DNA from: Gammaproteobacteria bacterium
GTDB lineage: Bacteria > Pseudomonadota > Gammaproteobacteria > UBA4575
Assembly: GCA_028281205.1 (NCBI GenBank)
Contig: JANQKJ010000236.1
Coordinates: 1-19,172, forward strand
DNA length: 19,172 nucleotides
Direction of reading: 5' to 3'
Below, in pieces: positions 1 through 7,468 of the stretch (the first letter of the stretch is position 1; every line of letters starts with the position of its first letter). The notes beneath the pieces are model-generated. The model made no database searches, was not told the DNA's origin, and saw only the letters and a list, made by a program, of their open reading frames with translations. Position numbers and translations under genes: made by a program.

Positions 1-913
1 TGTAAGCCATAACACCAAAACGCATTTTATTAACATTGCGTTGGATCAGGCCTTCAGGTTTATAATAATTATCGGTTCCATCTGTTCGAGCAATGCAATA
101 ATTTTCTAAACCATCATTAGTTAAACTTGTATTAACTTTGCAAACTTCGAGCCTTACATTGTATGTTGTATTCCCGCCACTAGAAGGTTCAAACCTTACT
201 GTGCTGGTATTATTAACTTGAACAATACGTGCCCAGTTCGCTGTTAGAGGTGTGACTGATGATAATGGTATATCGGTAATACTATTTGTTACTCCCGTGC
301 CGATTGCTTTTGTGTGGTAGGCATAACCAGCAACGAATGCAAGAGATCTTTCAACGACTGTCTGTGAGGTTGTATCAACAACGCGTCTGCCACCCGTCAT
401 TGTGAGTATGTAGGTGTCAATTGCGGTCATTGTCGCCCAGTTTAAGAAGTTGCTGCTCCAGCGCCCTGTTTGTCCATCATCGCAAGAGTGATCAGGACTA
501 GCCATATCTATGGGATTAAATCGATTGCTCGAATAGCTGTAACATTTTAAAGGATCAAAGTAACCTATATATTCAAAGCTTGGAAAATAACAAGTACCTA
601 AATTATTACCGATTCCACTAATATTTTTTCTACCTGTACAACCTGGTATCGAGCCTGGTGCATCATTGTATGCGCCACCACCCATTGGTGTCTCTACAGA
701 CATGTTAAATAATACATTGGCTCCAGCACCAGTACTCAGGTTCAAGGGTGCATCTGCAAGGTCTATAGCTGCATGAGTATATGAACTGATACACAGAAAC
801 ATTAGTGATGCATTAAATAAAGATTTTGCATGCATTGTAAATTTCAAAAATTTATTTAAGCTATAAAAAATATTTAGAAAGTCAATAAGACGTTTTTTAA
901 AGAATATATTCAT
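1..913 (-). CDS. pilY1: PilY1-like type IV pilus tip adhesin/biogenesis factor, N-terminal part (runs off window)
   Basis: This is the first ~304 codons of a PilY1-type protein; the reading frame is open from here to position 1 and the 3' part is missing. PilY1 is an exported protein at the type IV pilus tip that works with the minor pilins in pilus priming and adhesion. Recognition rests on the segment NLSTGAGANVLFNMSVETPM, the later stretches FNPIDMASPDHSC and WSSNFLNWATMTAID, and TGGRRVVDTTSQTVVERS, all typical of the PilY1 N-terminus. A signal peptide (core SLFNASLMFLCISS, ending near THA|A) is visible. The start is uncertain. ATG at 913 has GGA eight bases upstream and gives a long leader; ATG at 919 is in the same frame; ATG at 835 gives a normal-length signal peptide but has a weak ribosome site. 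It follows pilX closely (17 bases from the 913 start). The usual DxSxS metal site after NVLF is absent. Confidence 0.86.
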   Translation of the reverse strand, partial: MNIFFKKRLIDFLNIFYSLNKFLKFTMHAKSLFNASLMFLCISSYTHAAIDLADAPLNLSTGAGANVLFNMSVETPMGGGAYNDAPGSIPGCTGRKNISGIGNNLGTCYFPSFEYIGYFDPLKCYSYSSNRFNPIDMASPDHSCDDGQTGRWSSNFLNWATMTAIDTYILTMTGGRRVVDTTSQTVVERSLAFVAGYAYHTKAIGTGVTNSITDIPLSSVTPLTANWARIVQVNNTSTVRFEPSSGGNTTYNVRLEVCKVNTSLTNDGLENYCIARTDGTDNYYKPEGLIQRNVNKMRFGVMAY

Positions 914-930
914 TGTCATATTCCAAATGG

Positions 931-1455
931 TTAATTCTTTCCATACATTGTTTGGAGGGTCGTTTCCATATTGCCATTTAAGCCAAAACCTTTTGCTGTT
1001 ATTCGATAAATAGAAATTTGACATATATCGATTGGCTCACCTGGTGGGACTATGCATCCTTCTAATGTAGCGCTTGAGAAATCTTCTACTATATACTTTG
1101 GTGTGTCTGCACTGCCATTAATGAGGGTCCCTGTTCTCCATGCTGTAGATGCAATATTTTCCCAAACTGGATAGTTAGCATCTCCAGGTGTTGTTCTTGG
1201 GTAATGGCCATTAGTGCTGTTAAATAATGTTGCTTCACTTATTGTAGTTTCTGTGTAATTTTCAGCTTCTCTTAAAACAGCTTCCGCTGACTGGAAGGAA
1301 AAATTTTTATTTATAATATTTCCTGCCATTTTTTCTTCTAATATTGTTGAGCTGACAGCACTAATCCCAATTAATGTAGAAACAGTTAATATTATCAATG
1401 CGACTACTAGTGCTGCACCTTGTTGATAATTTTTATATTGAATTGATTTTTTCAT
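931..1455 (-). CDS. pilX: Type IV pilus minor pilin PilX
   Basis: A 174-residue minor pilin. The N-terminus has a short basic leader ending QQG, then the hydrophobic stretch AALVVALIILTVSTLIGISA, followed by the STILEEKMAGN motif that marks the PilX N-terminal domain (PilX_N). The prepilin peptidase cut is expected after Gly13. The mature protein has Val, not Glu, at position 5, which is common in PilX. The rest is the expected globular pilin domain with a cysteine pair (GCIVPPGEPIDICQ). PilX joins FimT/FimU, PilV, PilW and PilY1 in the tip complex that starts pilus assembly in the inner membrane and periplasm. It lies between pilW, whose stop is 26 bases upstream, and pilY1. An AGGT about 11 bases before the ATG may serve as ribosome site. 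Confidence 0.9.
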   Translation of the reverse strand: MKKSIQYKNYQQGAALVVALIILTVSTLIGISAVSSTILEEKMAGNIINKNFSFQSAEAVLREAENYTETTISEATLFNSTNGHYPRTTPGDANYPVWENIASTAWRTGTLINGSADTPKYIVEDFSSATLEGCIVPPGEPIDICQISIYRITAKGFGLNGNMETTLQTMYGKN

Positions 1456-1481
1456 AAGATTATTTACCTATACTTGAGGTG

Positions 1482-2507
1482 CTACTGGACTCTGTTGCGT
1501 AAGTTAACAGTAGTTGTATATGCGAGCCTAAGTCTATTGTCGCTATTTCCATAATCAACACCATCGAAAGTGACTATTTGATTGTCTTGTGTAATATTGT
1601 CTTCGCTTTGTAATAGTAAATTTATTCTAATACTTCTAACCGCTGACCAGTCGCCAATATTATTTGCAGTTCTGTATACGTCAGCGTATTCATCACCAGT
1701 GTTATCTTCGCCATAGAGAATTTGCATATTCTCAACGCCACTAGCTAATTCAATCTGGTTAAAGTCTGTTGCTGTAATACTTGTGTCGCCGTTAGGATTC
1801 CAGGATGAACGAAATAAACTAGGTATGCCGTCGGAGTTATTTGCTATAAAATATGAATTTGAAGTCAATCTGAATATAGAAGCATCCATGCCGAATGTTT
1901 GACTCAGAGAAGCCGTAGTATTAGTGGTAGTACCATGTGATAGTGCTTGCGTTCCAGTACCAGTTACCGCACTAATTTGAAAAATATTCGCGTTTGAGCA
2001 ATCCGTAATTAGCACAGGTTGATTCACCCTAAAATTGCAATTATTAGCAGCTATCCCGACGGGAGTAGTTCCACCGAAGCTACCCGTTAATGGTGCGCTG
2101 CATTGTGCACGTTGAATATTAAGTATGTCAGTTCCTGATATTGCAGTTGATATATTTAGATTTCCAGGCACTGCAGGAGTCCAGTCAGTAGAGTTTGCGT
2201 TATATCCTTGCACTGCATTTGCAGAGTCAAAAACAAAAGGTGGCGGTGCCTTTGATTTGTTAGTAGTTGTAGCAACGCGAGTGCGACTTGAACATCCACT
2301 ATAATCAGCCATACGGATATCTTGAATTAGAGTATCTACAATAAATCTTCCATGTTCTTGTAGTCGCGATAATTCATTTTCTAACCTATATGTGCCTTTA
2401 TTGTTGATAAAAATTTTTACAACTCCAGCAAGAAGAATGCTCCCAAGAGCAACCGCTATCAATAGTTCTATAATAGAAAAGCCGTTATTATGTGATTTGT
2501 AGTTCAT
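1482..2507 (-). CDS. pilW: Type IV pilus minor pilin PilW
   Basis: A 341-residue protein, in the usual range for PilW, the largest minor pilin. It has a class III (prepilin) signal: a leader ending NNG, then FSIIELLIAVALGSILLAGV with the conserved Glu at mature position 5. After the helix comes NNKGTYRLENELSRLQEHGRFIVDTLIQDIR, the characteristic PilW segment preceding the globular domain. Several cysteines (CSS at ~72, AQC, NNCNF, TDCS) may form disulphides in the periplasm. By family knowledge it is part of the minor pilin complex that primes pilus assembly with PilV, PilX and PilY1. The start lies 3 bases after the pilV stop, which suggests translational coupling. Confidence 0.9.
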   Translation of the reverse strand: MNYKSHNNGFSIIELLIAVALGSILLAGVVKIFINNKGTYRLENELSRLQEHGRFIVDTLIQDIRMADYSGCSSRTRVATTTNKSKAPPPFVFDSANAVQGYNANSTDWTPAVPGNLNISTAISGTDILNIQRAQCSAPLTGSFGGTTPVGIAANNCNFRVNQPVLITDCSNANIFQISAVTGTGTQALSHGTTTNTTASLSQTFGMDASIFRLTSNSYFIANNSDGIPSLFRSSWNPNGDTSITATDFNQIELASGVENMQILYGEDNTGDEYADVYRTANNIGDWSAVRSIRINLLLQSEDNITQDNQIVTFDGVDYGNSDNRLRLAYTTTVNLRNRVQ

Positions 2508-2510
2508 GCT

Positions 2511-2975
2511 CTATATTTGGGTTGCAAAAGTGAATGTTCTTAGAGTCACTTCATTATTGCTAGCATCGACTATGCCTTCGCGTGAAATATTCCAAGTTAT
2601 TGTAATAGTACAATCACCTGTGTTGGCGCAATCGACAGCACCATCACCACTTGGTAACAGATTAGCTATTGATGTTAACCAATCATTAAGATCTGTCTCG
2701 GGTAATGTTGAACCAGTAGGTTTTATATCGGCCAGTGAAATATCATAATTTCCATTTATACCTTCATTACGATTTGATCTGATTCGATCTGCAATATCAT
2801 AAGCTAAAAAAGTTGCCTGGGTTTTTTGCAAAGCCCCATGATTTGCTTTTAATGAAGTGATTTGTAAAGCGGCTAAACCCAGTAAACCCACTGCTACAAT
2901 TATTACTGTAATCAAAATTTCAAGTAGTGAGAAACCTTTTTGTTTTTCTATAATATTCATATGAGCTATTTTCAT
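2511..2975 (-). CDS. pilV: Type IV pilus minor pilin PilV
   Basis: A 154-residue minor pilin. The prepilin motif is KQKG|FSLLEILITVIIVAVGLLG with Glu at mature position 5, followed by LAALQITSLKANHGALQKTQATFLAYDIADRIRSN, the signature of PilV. A cysteine pair (DCANTGDC) sits in the globular part. The ATG at 2975 overlaps the stop of the upstream fimT-like gene in an ATGA arrangement, which supports this start. An in-frame ATG at 2960 would give a shorter leader (nine residues before the cut) and is a real alternative. The protein acts with PilW, PilX and PilY1 at the pilus tip or in initiation of assembly. Confidence 0.88.
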   Translation of the reverse strand: MKIAHMNIIEKQKGFSLLEILITVIIVAVGLLGLAALQITSLKANHGALQKTQATFLAYDIADRIRSNRNEGINGNYDISLADIKPTGSTLPETDLNDWLTSIANLLPSGDGAVDCANTGDCTITITWNISREGIVDASNNEVTLRTFTFATQI

Positions 2976-3475
2976 GGGCAGTTAACACGACTTATGCTGG
3001 GGTGTCCTGAAAGAGAGACTGTTACGAGTCGAATATCATCCTCGCCAGTAGTGCATTCATTTGGAGTTAGAGTTAAGGTAATGTTGGAACTAGCATCATC
3101 ATTTTTCACGCTGCCATCAGGACGATAAACAATAGTTGTATCTGAATCGGGATGAGATAACTGAAGCGCAGCATCATCGATAGCATCGAAAAATCTTAAC
3201 GTGTTGCCGTCTGCAGTAATTTGCCAGCCTGCAGTCCAATCAGTGCTTGATGCTATAATTGGCTGAATAGTTACATCGTCATTTTGTGTAATAGTTTCAT
3301 TTCTTGCGTAGTTTAGTGCTGCAATAATAGTGTTGGTTTGTGTTGTAATATTATTTTGTTTGATTAACTCATTAAAAGATGGAACACCTACAGTCAATAA
3401 TACTGCTGCGATGACAATAGTTATCATCAGCTCTATAACTGTGAATCCCAGCAAATTTTTTGTTTTGTATCTCAT
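2972..3475 (-). CDS. fimT: Minor pilin/pseudopilin of the GspH/FimT family
   Basis: A 167-residue pilin-like protein and the first gene of the minor pilin operon. The leader ends LLG and is followed by FTVIELMITIVIAAVLLTVGVPSF with Glu at mature position 5; VPSFNELIKQNNITTQTNTIIAALNYARNETI is the typical GspH/FimT linker helix. The C-terminal beta-rich region fits the GspH domain (family PF12019) and has a cysteine pair (ECTTGED...VNC). In related operons this position holds fimT or fimU; sequence alone does not separate the two, so the symbol is a family-level choice. FimT in some species binds DNA during natural transformation; no claim for that is made here. Its promoter must lie in the AT-rich region to its right, but I could not pick one with confidence. 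Confidence 0.85.
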   Translation of the reverse strand: MRYKTKNLLGFTVIELMITIVIAAVLLTVGVPSFNELIKQNNITTQTNTIIAALNYARNETITQNDDVTIQPIIASSTDWTAGWQITADGNTLRFFDAIDDAALQLSHPDSDTTIVYRPDGSVKNDDASSNITLTLTPNECTTGEDDIRLVTVSLSGHPSISRVNCP

Positions 3476-4137
3476 TGTGCTCGATTTTTTCAGAATATTT
3501 TCCAGTTTAAATATATTTCTCTATGAGATGTTTGGGTGCGTTAAGCATTCATCACTATTTATTTGGCTCCTAACTTTAATTTATAAAACACGTTCTTTTA
3601 TGAAGCGCAAACATAACTCGCTTTGTTTCTCTGATGAGTGGTTACAACATCTAAGCACTTGATATATCAGAAAAAATAACCCGCAACATTTTGTCGATGA
3701 ACGGTAAATACCTATTCATTACACTCAATTTAAGATAGTTGTGTACGCTTATTTCAGTGTTTCGTCTGAGAGATTATTCACAATGTCATTAGGAGCTGAA
3801 ACGGACGGTGGTGTTTATTAGATGAATAGATTATTAAGTGAGATGTAACTTACACATGGGCATAATAATTTAATGAATTTGAAGGTATAAACTCGTGAAA
3901 ACTATGTTTTTTATTATGTGATTGGGTTCAAATTCCTGTTTTATATATCATTATTTTTTTTGACTTAGCAAATAATATGTATGATTAAGTTTGTTATGAA
4001 AATACTATGAAATGTTGTCATGAAATCTATTTAAATATGGTCATATACTTAAATTCAATTATTTAGTACAAATAAGAGAAAATTATTAATATAAAAAACA
4101 TATTGAATTAGTGGTAGTAAATTAGAGGTTGGGAATA
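3476..4137. other. Long AT-rich intergenic region between divergent fimT and DUF1223 genes
   Basis: About 660 bases without a convincing gene. It must contain the promoters for the minor pilin operon (leftward) and for the DUF1223 gene (rightward). I see only very short reading frames with poor ribosome sites, for example a 12-codon frame at about 3783. There is a cluster of ATGAAA repeats around 3996-4026 and an AT-rich inverted repeat at 4030-4053. The composition is strongly AT-rich, and no tRNA, transposase remnant or clear terminator is seen. Confidence 0.5.
4030..4053. repeat. AT-rich inverted repeat upstream of the DUF1223 gene
   Basis: The arms are TTTAA+ATATG and CATAT+TTAAA, separated by GT in the centre, with a two-base bulge (AC) on the right side. 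It lies about 85 bases before the ATG of the DUF1223 gene and could be an operator or a weak hairpin. In DNA this AT-rich it may also arise by chance. Confidence 0.25.
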
Positions 4138-4893
4138 ATGAGGATTTTATTGGTATTGCTTACTTATAGTTTAGCAATCCTATTGTCTACAGCTATTGCT
4201 CAAGATACATTGCAATTTGCGAGTAATAACAAACAAAACATAATGATCGAACTATTTACCTCTCAAGGTTGTAGTAGCTGTCCTCCGGCTGAACGATGGT
4301 TAAATACCTATGTAAATAATACAAAGCTCTGGAATGAAGTTATTCCTATAGCGTTTCACGTAGATTACTGGGACAAATTAGGTTGGCCTGATCCCTATGC
4401 AAATCATGCGTACAGCATGCGACAGTATCGGCATCAGCAACAGAGGAATATAAGTTCTGTGTATACACCAGGGGTGATTGTAAATGGGCAAGAATGGCGT
4501 GGGTGGATTAAAGGAGAGGATTTTCCAGAGCCTAATAAAGGTGCTGGTATTTTAAGTTTTAAGGCAAATTCTGAGCAATTAGAAGTGACCTATTCGCGAG
4601 TAACTAAAGACCATGTGCTAAACGTTGTTTTACTTGGTGTGGGTATAACTACTCAAGTTGAACGAGGTGAAAATCAAGGCAAGTTGCTCAAGCAGGAATT
4701 TGTGGCACTATCTCATGAGATGTATTCTGCAGGTAAATCTAATGATTTAGGGCAGTGGAGTATTCCTTTACTTAAGGATCCAGCAAATTATGCTAAGCAT
4801 TACGCATTAGCGATTTGGGTGAGTGATATGGATGATATTGCACCTATACAATCAACTGGTTATTGGATACCAGCTGAATGGGTAACACAATAG
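4138..4893 (+). CDS. DUF1223 family secreted thioredoxin-like protein
   Basis: A 251-residue protein with an N-terminal signal peptide (LLVLLTYSLAILLSTAIA|Q, cut expected after Ala21) and the DUF1223 hallmark IELFTSQGCSSCPPAE near residues 37-52. Cys45 and Cys48 form a CxxC pair as in thioredoxin-fold proteins. Further family features are FHVDYWDKLGWPDP and YTPGVIVNGQEW. The family is exported and thought to be redox-active, but its substrate is not established. I chose ATG at 4138 because AGAGG (4124-4128) is nine bases upstream; an in-frame TTG at 4129 directly abuts that site and is less likely. The gene stands alone, convergent with the CDF transporter gene, with stops 19 bases apart and no clear terminator hairpin between them. 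Confidence 0.85.
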   Translation: MRILLVLLTYSLAILLSTAIAQDTLQFASNNKQNIMIELFTSQGCSSCPPAERWLNTYVNNTKLWNEVIPIAFHVDYWDKLGWPDPYANHAYSMRQYRHQQQRNISSVYTPGVIVNGQEWRGWIKGEDFPEPNKGAGILSFKANSEQLEVTYSRVTKDHVLNVVLLGVGITTQVERGENQGKLLKQEFVALSHEMYSAGKSNDLGQWSIPLLKDPANYAKHYALAIWVSDMDDIAPIQSTGYWIPAEWVTQ

Positions 4894-4912
4894 ACGTACC
4901 TTAAGAGAATTT

Positions 4913-5797
4913 TTATTCCTGGCAGTTTAAATGACATTGGCCATTCTCAATTTGTATTGTTGAGTGATGGATTCCAAATTTATCTTTTAATTCTTGCGCG
5001 GCTTTATGTAACAAATCATCATCTATGTGAGGCGAATTCCTTAAGATATGTGCTGTTAAGGCAACCTGTGTGGTGCTCATTGCCCATATATGAAGGTCAT
5101 GAATATCTTGGACGTCTGGCAAACTAAGTAAATAGTTTCTTATTGAATCGATATCTATATTATTTGGGACTGCATCAACTGATAGATTAAATGAGTCTCT
5201 TATCAAACCCCATGAGCTTATAGCAATCACTAAAATTATAAGTAGACTTAATAACGGATCTATTAGCTGCCAGCCTGTAAAGTAAATAACAATTCCACCA
5301 ATTACTACTGCTACCGAAACTAATCCATCTGCAAGCATATGTAGAAAAGCACCTTTAACATTCAGGTCTTTATCTTTGTAATTTATAAATAATGCTGCGG
5401 TAATGAAATTAACCAGGATACCTACACTGGCAACGATAATTATTGTCAAACTATCTGGATGAACAATGGTGTTAAGTCTTTGGATTGCTTCGATAGCAAT
5501 TAAGCCCATGGTAATTACTAAAGTTACACCGCTAATTAGCGCCACTAGAATTGTTGCGCGTCTATAACCATAAGTGTGGCGATCAGTAGGTTTTACTGAT
5601 GCGAGGATATTTGCTCCCCAAGCCATTAATAAGATCAGTACATCGCTAAAATTATGTCCAGCATCTGCGAGTAATGACAGGGAATCAGATAAAAAACCAA
5701 AAGTCGCTTCTACGATGACATAAATGATATTAATTACTGCACCAATAAGAAACGCTTTGTTGCTAGCTGATGCGTTATGGTGATGGTGGTGGTGCAT
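4913..5797 (-). CDS. CDF family divalent metal (probably Zn2+) exporter with N-terminal His6
   Basis: A 294-residue cation diffusion facilitator of the CzcD/ZitB type, an inner-membrane metal/proton antiporter. Six membrane segments are visible, then a soluble C-terminal domain (DVQDIHDLHIWAMS, about 230-245). The transport site is readable as H48xxxD52 in segment 2 (LLADAGHNFSD) and H153xxxD157 in segment 5 (HMLAD). This HD-HD set is associated with zinc in the family. The protein begins with Met and six histidines, then NASASNKAF. Histidine-rich ends occur in zinc CDF proteins, though usually as a spaced loop. The gene diverges from nqrA. The spacing from the upstream AAGAAG to the ATG is long (about 13 bases), with the palindrome TATTTATAAATA in between. 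CzcD, ZitB or a related name could each apply. Confidence 0.92.
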   Translation of the reverse strand: MHHHHHHNASASNKAFLIGAVINIIYVIVEATFGFLSDSLSLLADAGHNFSDVLILLMAWGANILASVKPTDRHTYGYRRATILVALISGVTLVITMGLIAIEAIQRLNTIVHPDSLTIIIVASVGILVNFITAALFINYKDKDLNVKGAFLHMLADGLVSVAVVIGGIVIYFTGWQLIDPLLSLLIILVIAISSWGLIRDSFNLSVDAVPNNIDIDSIRNYLLSLPDVQDIHDLHIWAMSTTQVALTAHILRNSPHIDDDLLHKAAQELKDKFGIHHSTIQIENGQCHLNCQE

Positions 5798-5871
5798 ATA
5801 TTTATAAATACTTCTTATTAGTCAAATTAACTGTTAGTAGGCATCAAATGAAAACTCACTAATTTAACGGG

Positions 5872-5884
5872 TTATCGACGATAA
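5872..5884. promoter_or_regulatory. Candidate operator: interrupted palindrome TTATCG-A-CGATAA
   Basis: A perfect 6+1+6 inverted repeat lying 75-87 bases before the CDF gene start and about 235 bases before nqrA. It could bind a regulator of the metal exporter. It is not a clear match to a known Zur or ZntR site as I remember them, so the call rests on symmetry and position only. Confidence 0.25.
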
Positions 5885-6022
5885 GCTTAGGAGAATAAAT
5901 TTGAGCGTCTATATTGATCGCAGAATATTCTACTAAGCGCCTAAATATCAGCCATTTATCGTTATTATTATGTGGATTTTACAGCAATGTCATGTTCTGC
6001 CGATATTATGGCTGAGAGTCAA

Positions 6023-6039
6023 TTGGCACGAAAATAGCT
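6023..6039 (+). promoter_or_regulatory. Candidate sigma-54 (-24/-12) promoter for the nqr operon
   Basis: The sequence TTGGCACGAAAATAGCT has the GG (6025-6026) and GC (6037-6038) doublets exactly ten bases apart, as RpoN promoters require. The -24 half TTGGCACG is a full consensus match. The -12 half is TAGCT where TTGCW is expected, one mismatch. The predicted start point is near 6050, leaving a leader of about 69 bases before nqrA. No activator or IHF site was identified. Confidence 0.5.
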
Positions 6040-6118
6040 TTATTCTTGAATGAGTTATCTCGCGTGCGCAAATCATGCCTAGAAACTAGTTTTCGGGATA
6101 TATTTTTAAGAATAAACA

Positions 6119-7468
6119 ATGCAATTTAAGATCAGTAAAGGGCTAGAATTGCCTATCACCGGCAAGCCAAGTCAAAAAATTGATGGTTCTCCACATATTG
6201 AACGGGTTGCCATCATGGGCAGAGAGCATGTTGGTATGAAACCGACCATGCATGTGCAAGAGGGTGAGTATGTCAAACTGGGTCAACCTTTATTTACCGA
6301 CAAAAAGAATCCACGTGTCCAGTATGTTGCTCCTGGTGCTGGTGTAGTAGAAAGCATTCATCGTGGGGCTAAGCGTGTGTTTCAATCCTTAGTCATACGT
6401 CTTGAAGGTGATGAAGAGATTGTCTTTGAAAAGTTTAATGACCATGAATTAGATAAATTAAATCGTGAAGTTGTCGTTGAGCAACTACTTAAGTCTGGTT
6501 TATGGGTTGCCATGCGAACAAGACCCTATAGTAAATCTCCTGATCCTGATTCAATACCTAATTCTATATTTGTTACCGCGATTGATACTCGTCCATTGGC
6601 AGCAGACCCGAATGTAATTATTCATGAATACGAGCAAGCATTTAATGATGGTCTATTGGTAATTTCTCACTTAACACAAGGCAATGTTTATGTATGTTGT
6701 TCACGTGGGCATACTTTTACTTTAAAAGATAATCAACAAATTAAAAAAGCTATTTTTAATGGCCCACATCCTGCGGGTATTCCAGGTACTCATATTCATT
6801 TGATTGATCCTGTTAATGTGAATAAAACGGTTTGGCATTTGAATTATCAAGATGTCATTGCAATTGGTAAGTTATTTACAACAGGAAAAATATGGACTGA
6901 AAGAATTATCTCTTTGGCAGGTCCTGCAATTGAAAATCCACGTTTGTTAAGAGTGCGTTTAGGTGCGAATACAAATGACATTATTGAAGGGGAAGTCAAA
7001 GCTGGTGAGTGTAGGATTATTTCCGGTTCAGTATTATCAGGTTGGCGTGCCGCAGGTTGGGCGAGTTACTTGGGTCGATTTAATTTACAAGTGACTGCAA
7101 TGTTTGAAGGACGTGAGCGAGAATTTTTTGGTTGGATCGTCCCAGGTATGAAGAAGTACTCAAAATCAAATGCATTATTGTCCAGTTTTTTCAGAAAGCA
7201 AGCTAAGTTTCCATTTACTACCTCTCAAAATGGTAGTCCACGTGCCATGGTACCCATTGGTGTTTATGAGAGAGTTATGCCGTTGGATATTCTACCTACA
7301 CAATTATTACGTGCTTTATTGACCAAAGATACCGATTTAGCTCAGGCACTTGGTTGTCTCGAGTTAGATGAAGAAGACTTGGCGTTATGTACCTTTGTGT
7401 GCCCGAGTAAATATGAATTTGGTCCAATTTTACGAGATAACCTTATCCAAATAGAAAAGGAAGGTTAA
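6119..7468 (+). CDS. nqrA: Na+-translocating NADH:quinone oxidoreductase subunit A
   Basis: A 449-residue NqrA, near the usual ~446. NqrA is the large cytoplasmic-side subunit of the sodium-pumping NADH:ubiquinone reductase and contributes to quinone binding. The N-terminal part GLELPITGKPSQ and the lipoyl-like segment EGEYVKLGQPLF...APGAGVVESIHRGAKR are characteristic, as are GPHPAGIPGTHIHLIDP (about residues 219-235) and the C-terminal cysteine-containing stretch TFVCPSKYEFGPILRDNL. It opens the operon: the stop overlaps the nqrB start as TAATG. The ribosome site before the ATG is weak (AAG in TTTTTAAGAATAAACA). A candidate sigma-54 promoter lies about 80-95 bases upstream. Confidence 0.97.
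   Translation: MQFKISKGLELPITGKPSQKIDGSPHIERVAIMGREHVGMKPTMHVQEGEYVKLGQPLFTDKKNPRVQYVAPGAGVVESIHRGAKRVFQSLVIRLEGDEEIVFEKFNDHELDKLNREVVVEQLLKSGLWVAMRTRPYSKSPDPDSIPNSIFVTAIDTRPLAADPNVIIHEYEQAFNDGLLVISHLTQGNVYVCCSRGHTFTLKDNQQIKKAIFNGPHPAGIPGTHIHLIDPVNVNKTVWHLNYQDVIAIGKLFTTGKIWTERIISLAGPAIENPRLLRVRLGANTNDIIEGEVKAGECRIISGSVLSGWRAAGWASYLGRFNLQVTAMFEGREREFFGWIVPGMKKYSKSNALLSSFFRKQAKFPFTTSQNGSPRAMVPIGVYERVMPLDILPTQLLRALLTKDTDLAQALGCLELDEEDLALCTFVCPSKYEFGPILRDNLIQIEKEG

Larger units (their letters stand above)
5798..6118. other. Divergent intergenic region between the CDF exporter and nqrA
   Basis: A 321-base gene-free region that must hold the promoters of both flanking units. Visible items are the palindrome TATTTATAAATA next to the CDF start, an interrupted palindrome TTATCG-A-CGATAA at 5872-5884, and a sigma-54-like element at 6023-6039. 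An 11-codon frame opening at TTG 5901 after AGGAG is seen but is not called as a gene. Confidence 0.5.

Noticed and set aside
2506..3128. Plus-strand open frames opposite pilV and fimT
   Set aside because: They lie antisense to clear pilin genes, have no recognisable domain and no ribosome site.
3330..3662. 110-codon plus-strand frame reaching into the AT-rich gap
   Set aside because: Its first part is antisense to fimT and the remainder has no family resemblance; the composition fits chance in AT-rich DNA.
3924..3936. GGGTTCAAATTCC, resembling a tRNA T-arm
   Set aside because: No acceptor, D-arm or anticodon arm around it, and the stem pairing is imperfect; probably chance rather than a tRNA remnant or att site.
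4894..4912. Possible terminator between the convergent DUF1223 and CDF genes
   Set aside because: The 19-base spacer has a T-run but no stem of useful length.
5901..5936. 11-codon frame (TTG start after AGGAG) in the nqrA leader region
   Set aside because: A fair ribosome site, but a rare start, no regulatory codon run, and it lies upstream of the predicted sigma-54 start, so it is unlikely to be a leader peptide.
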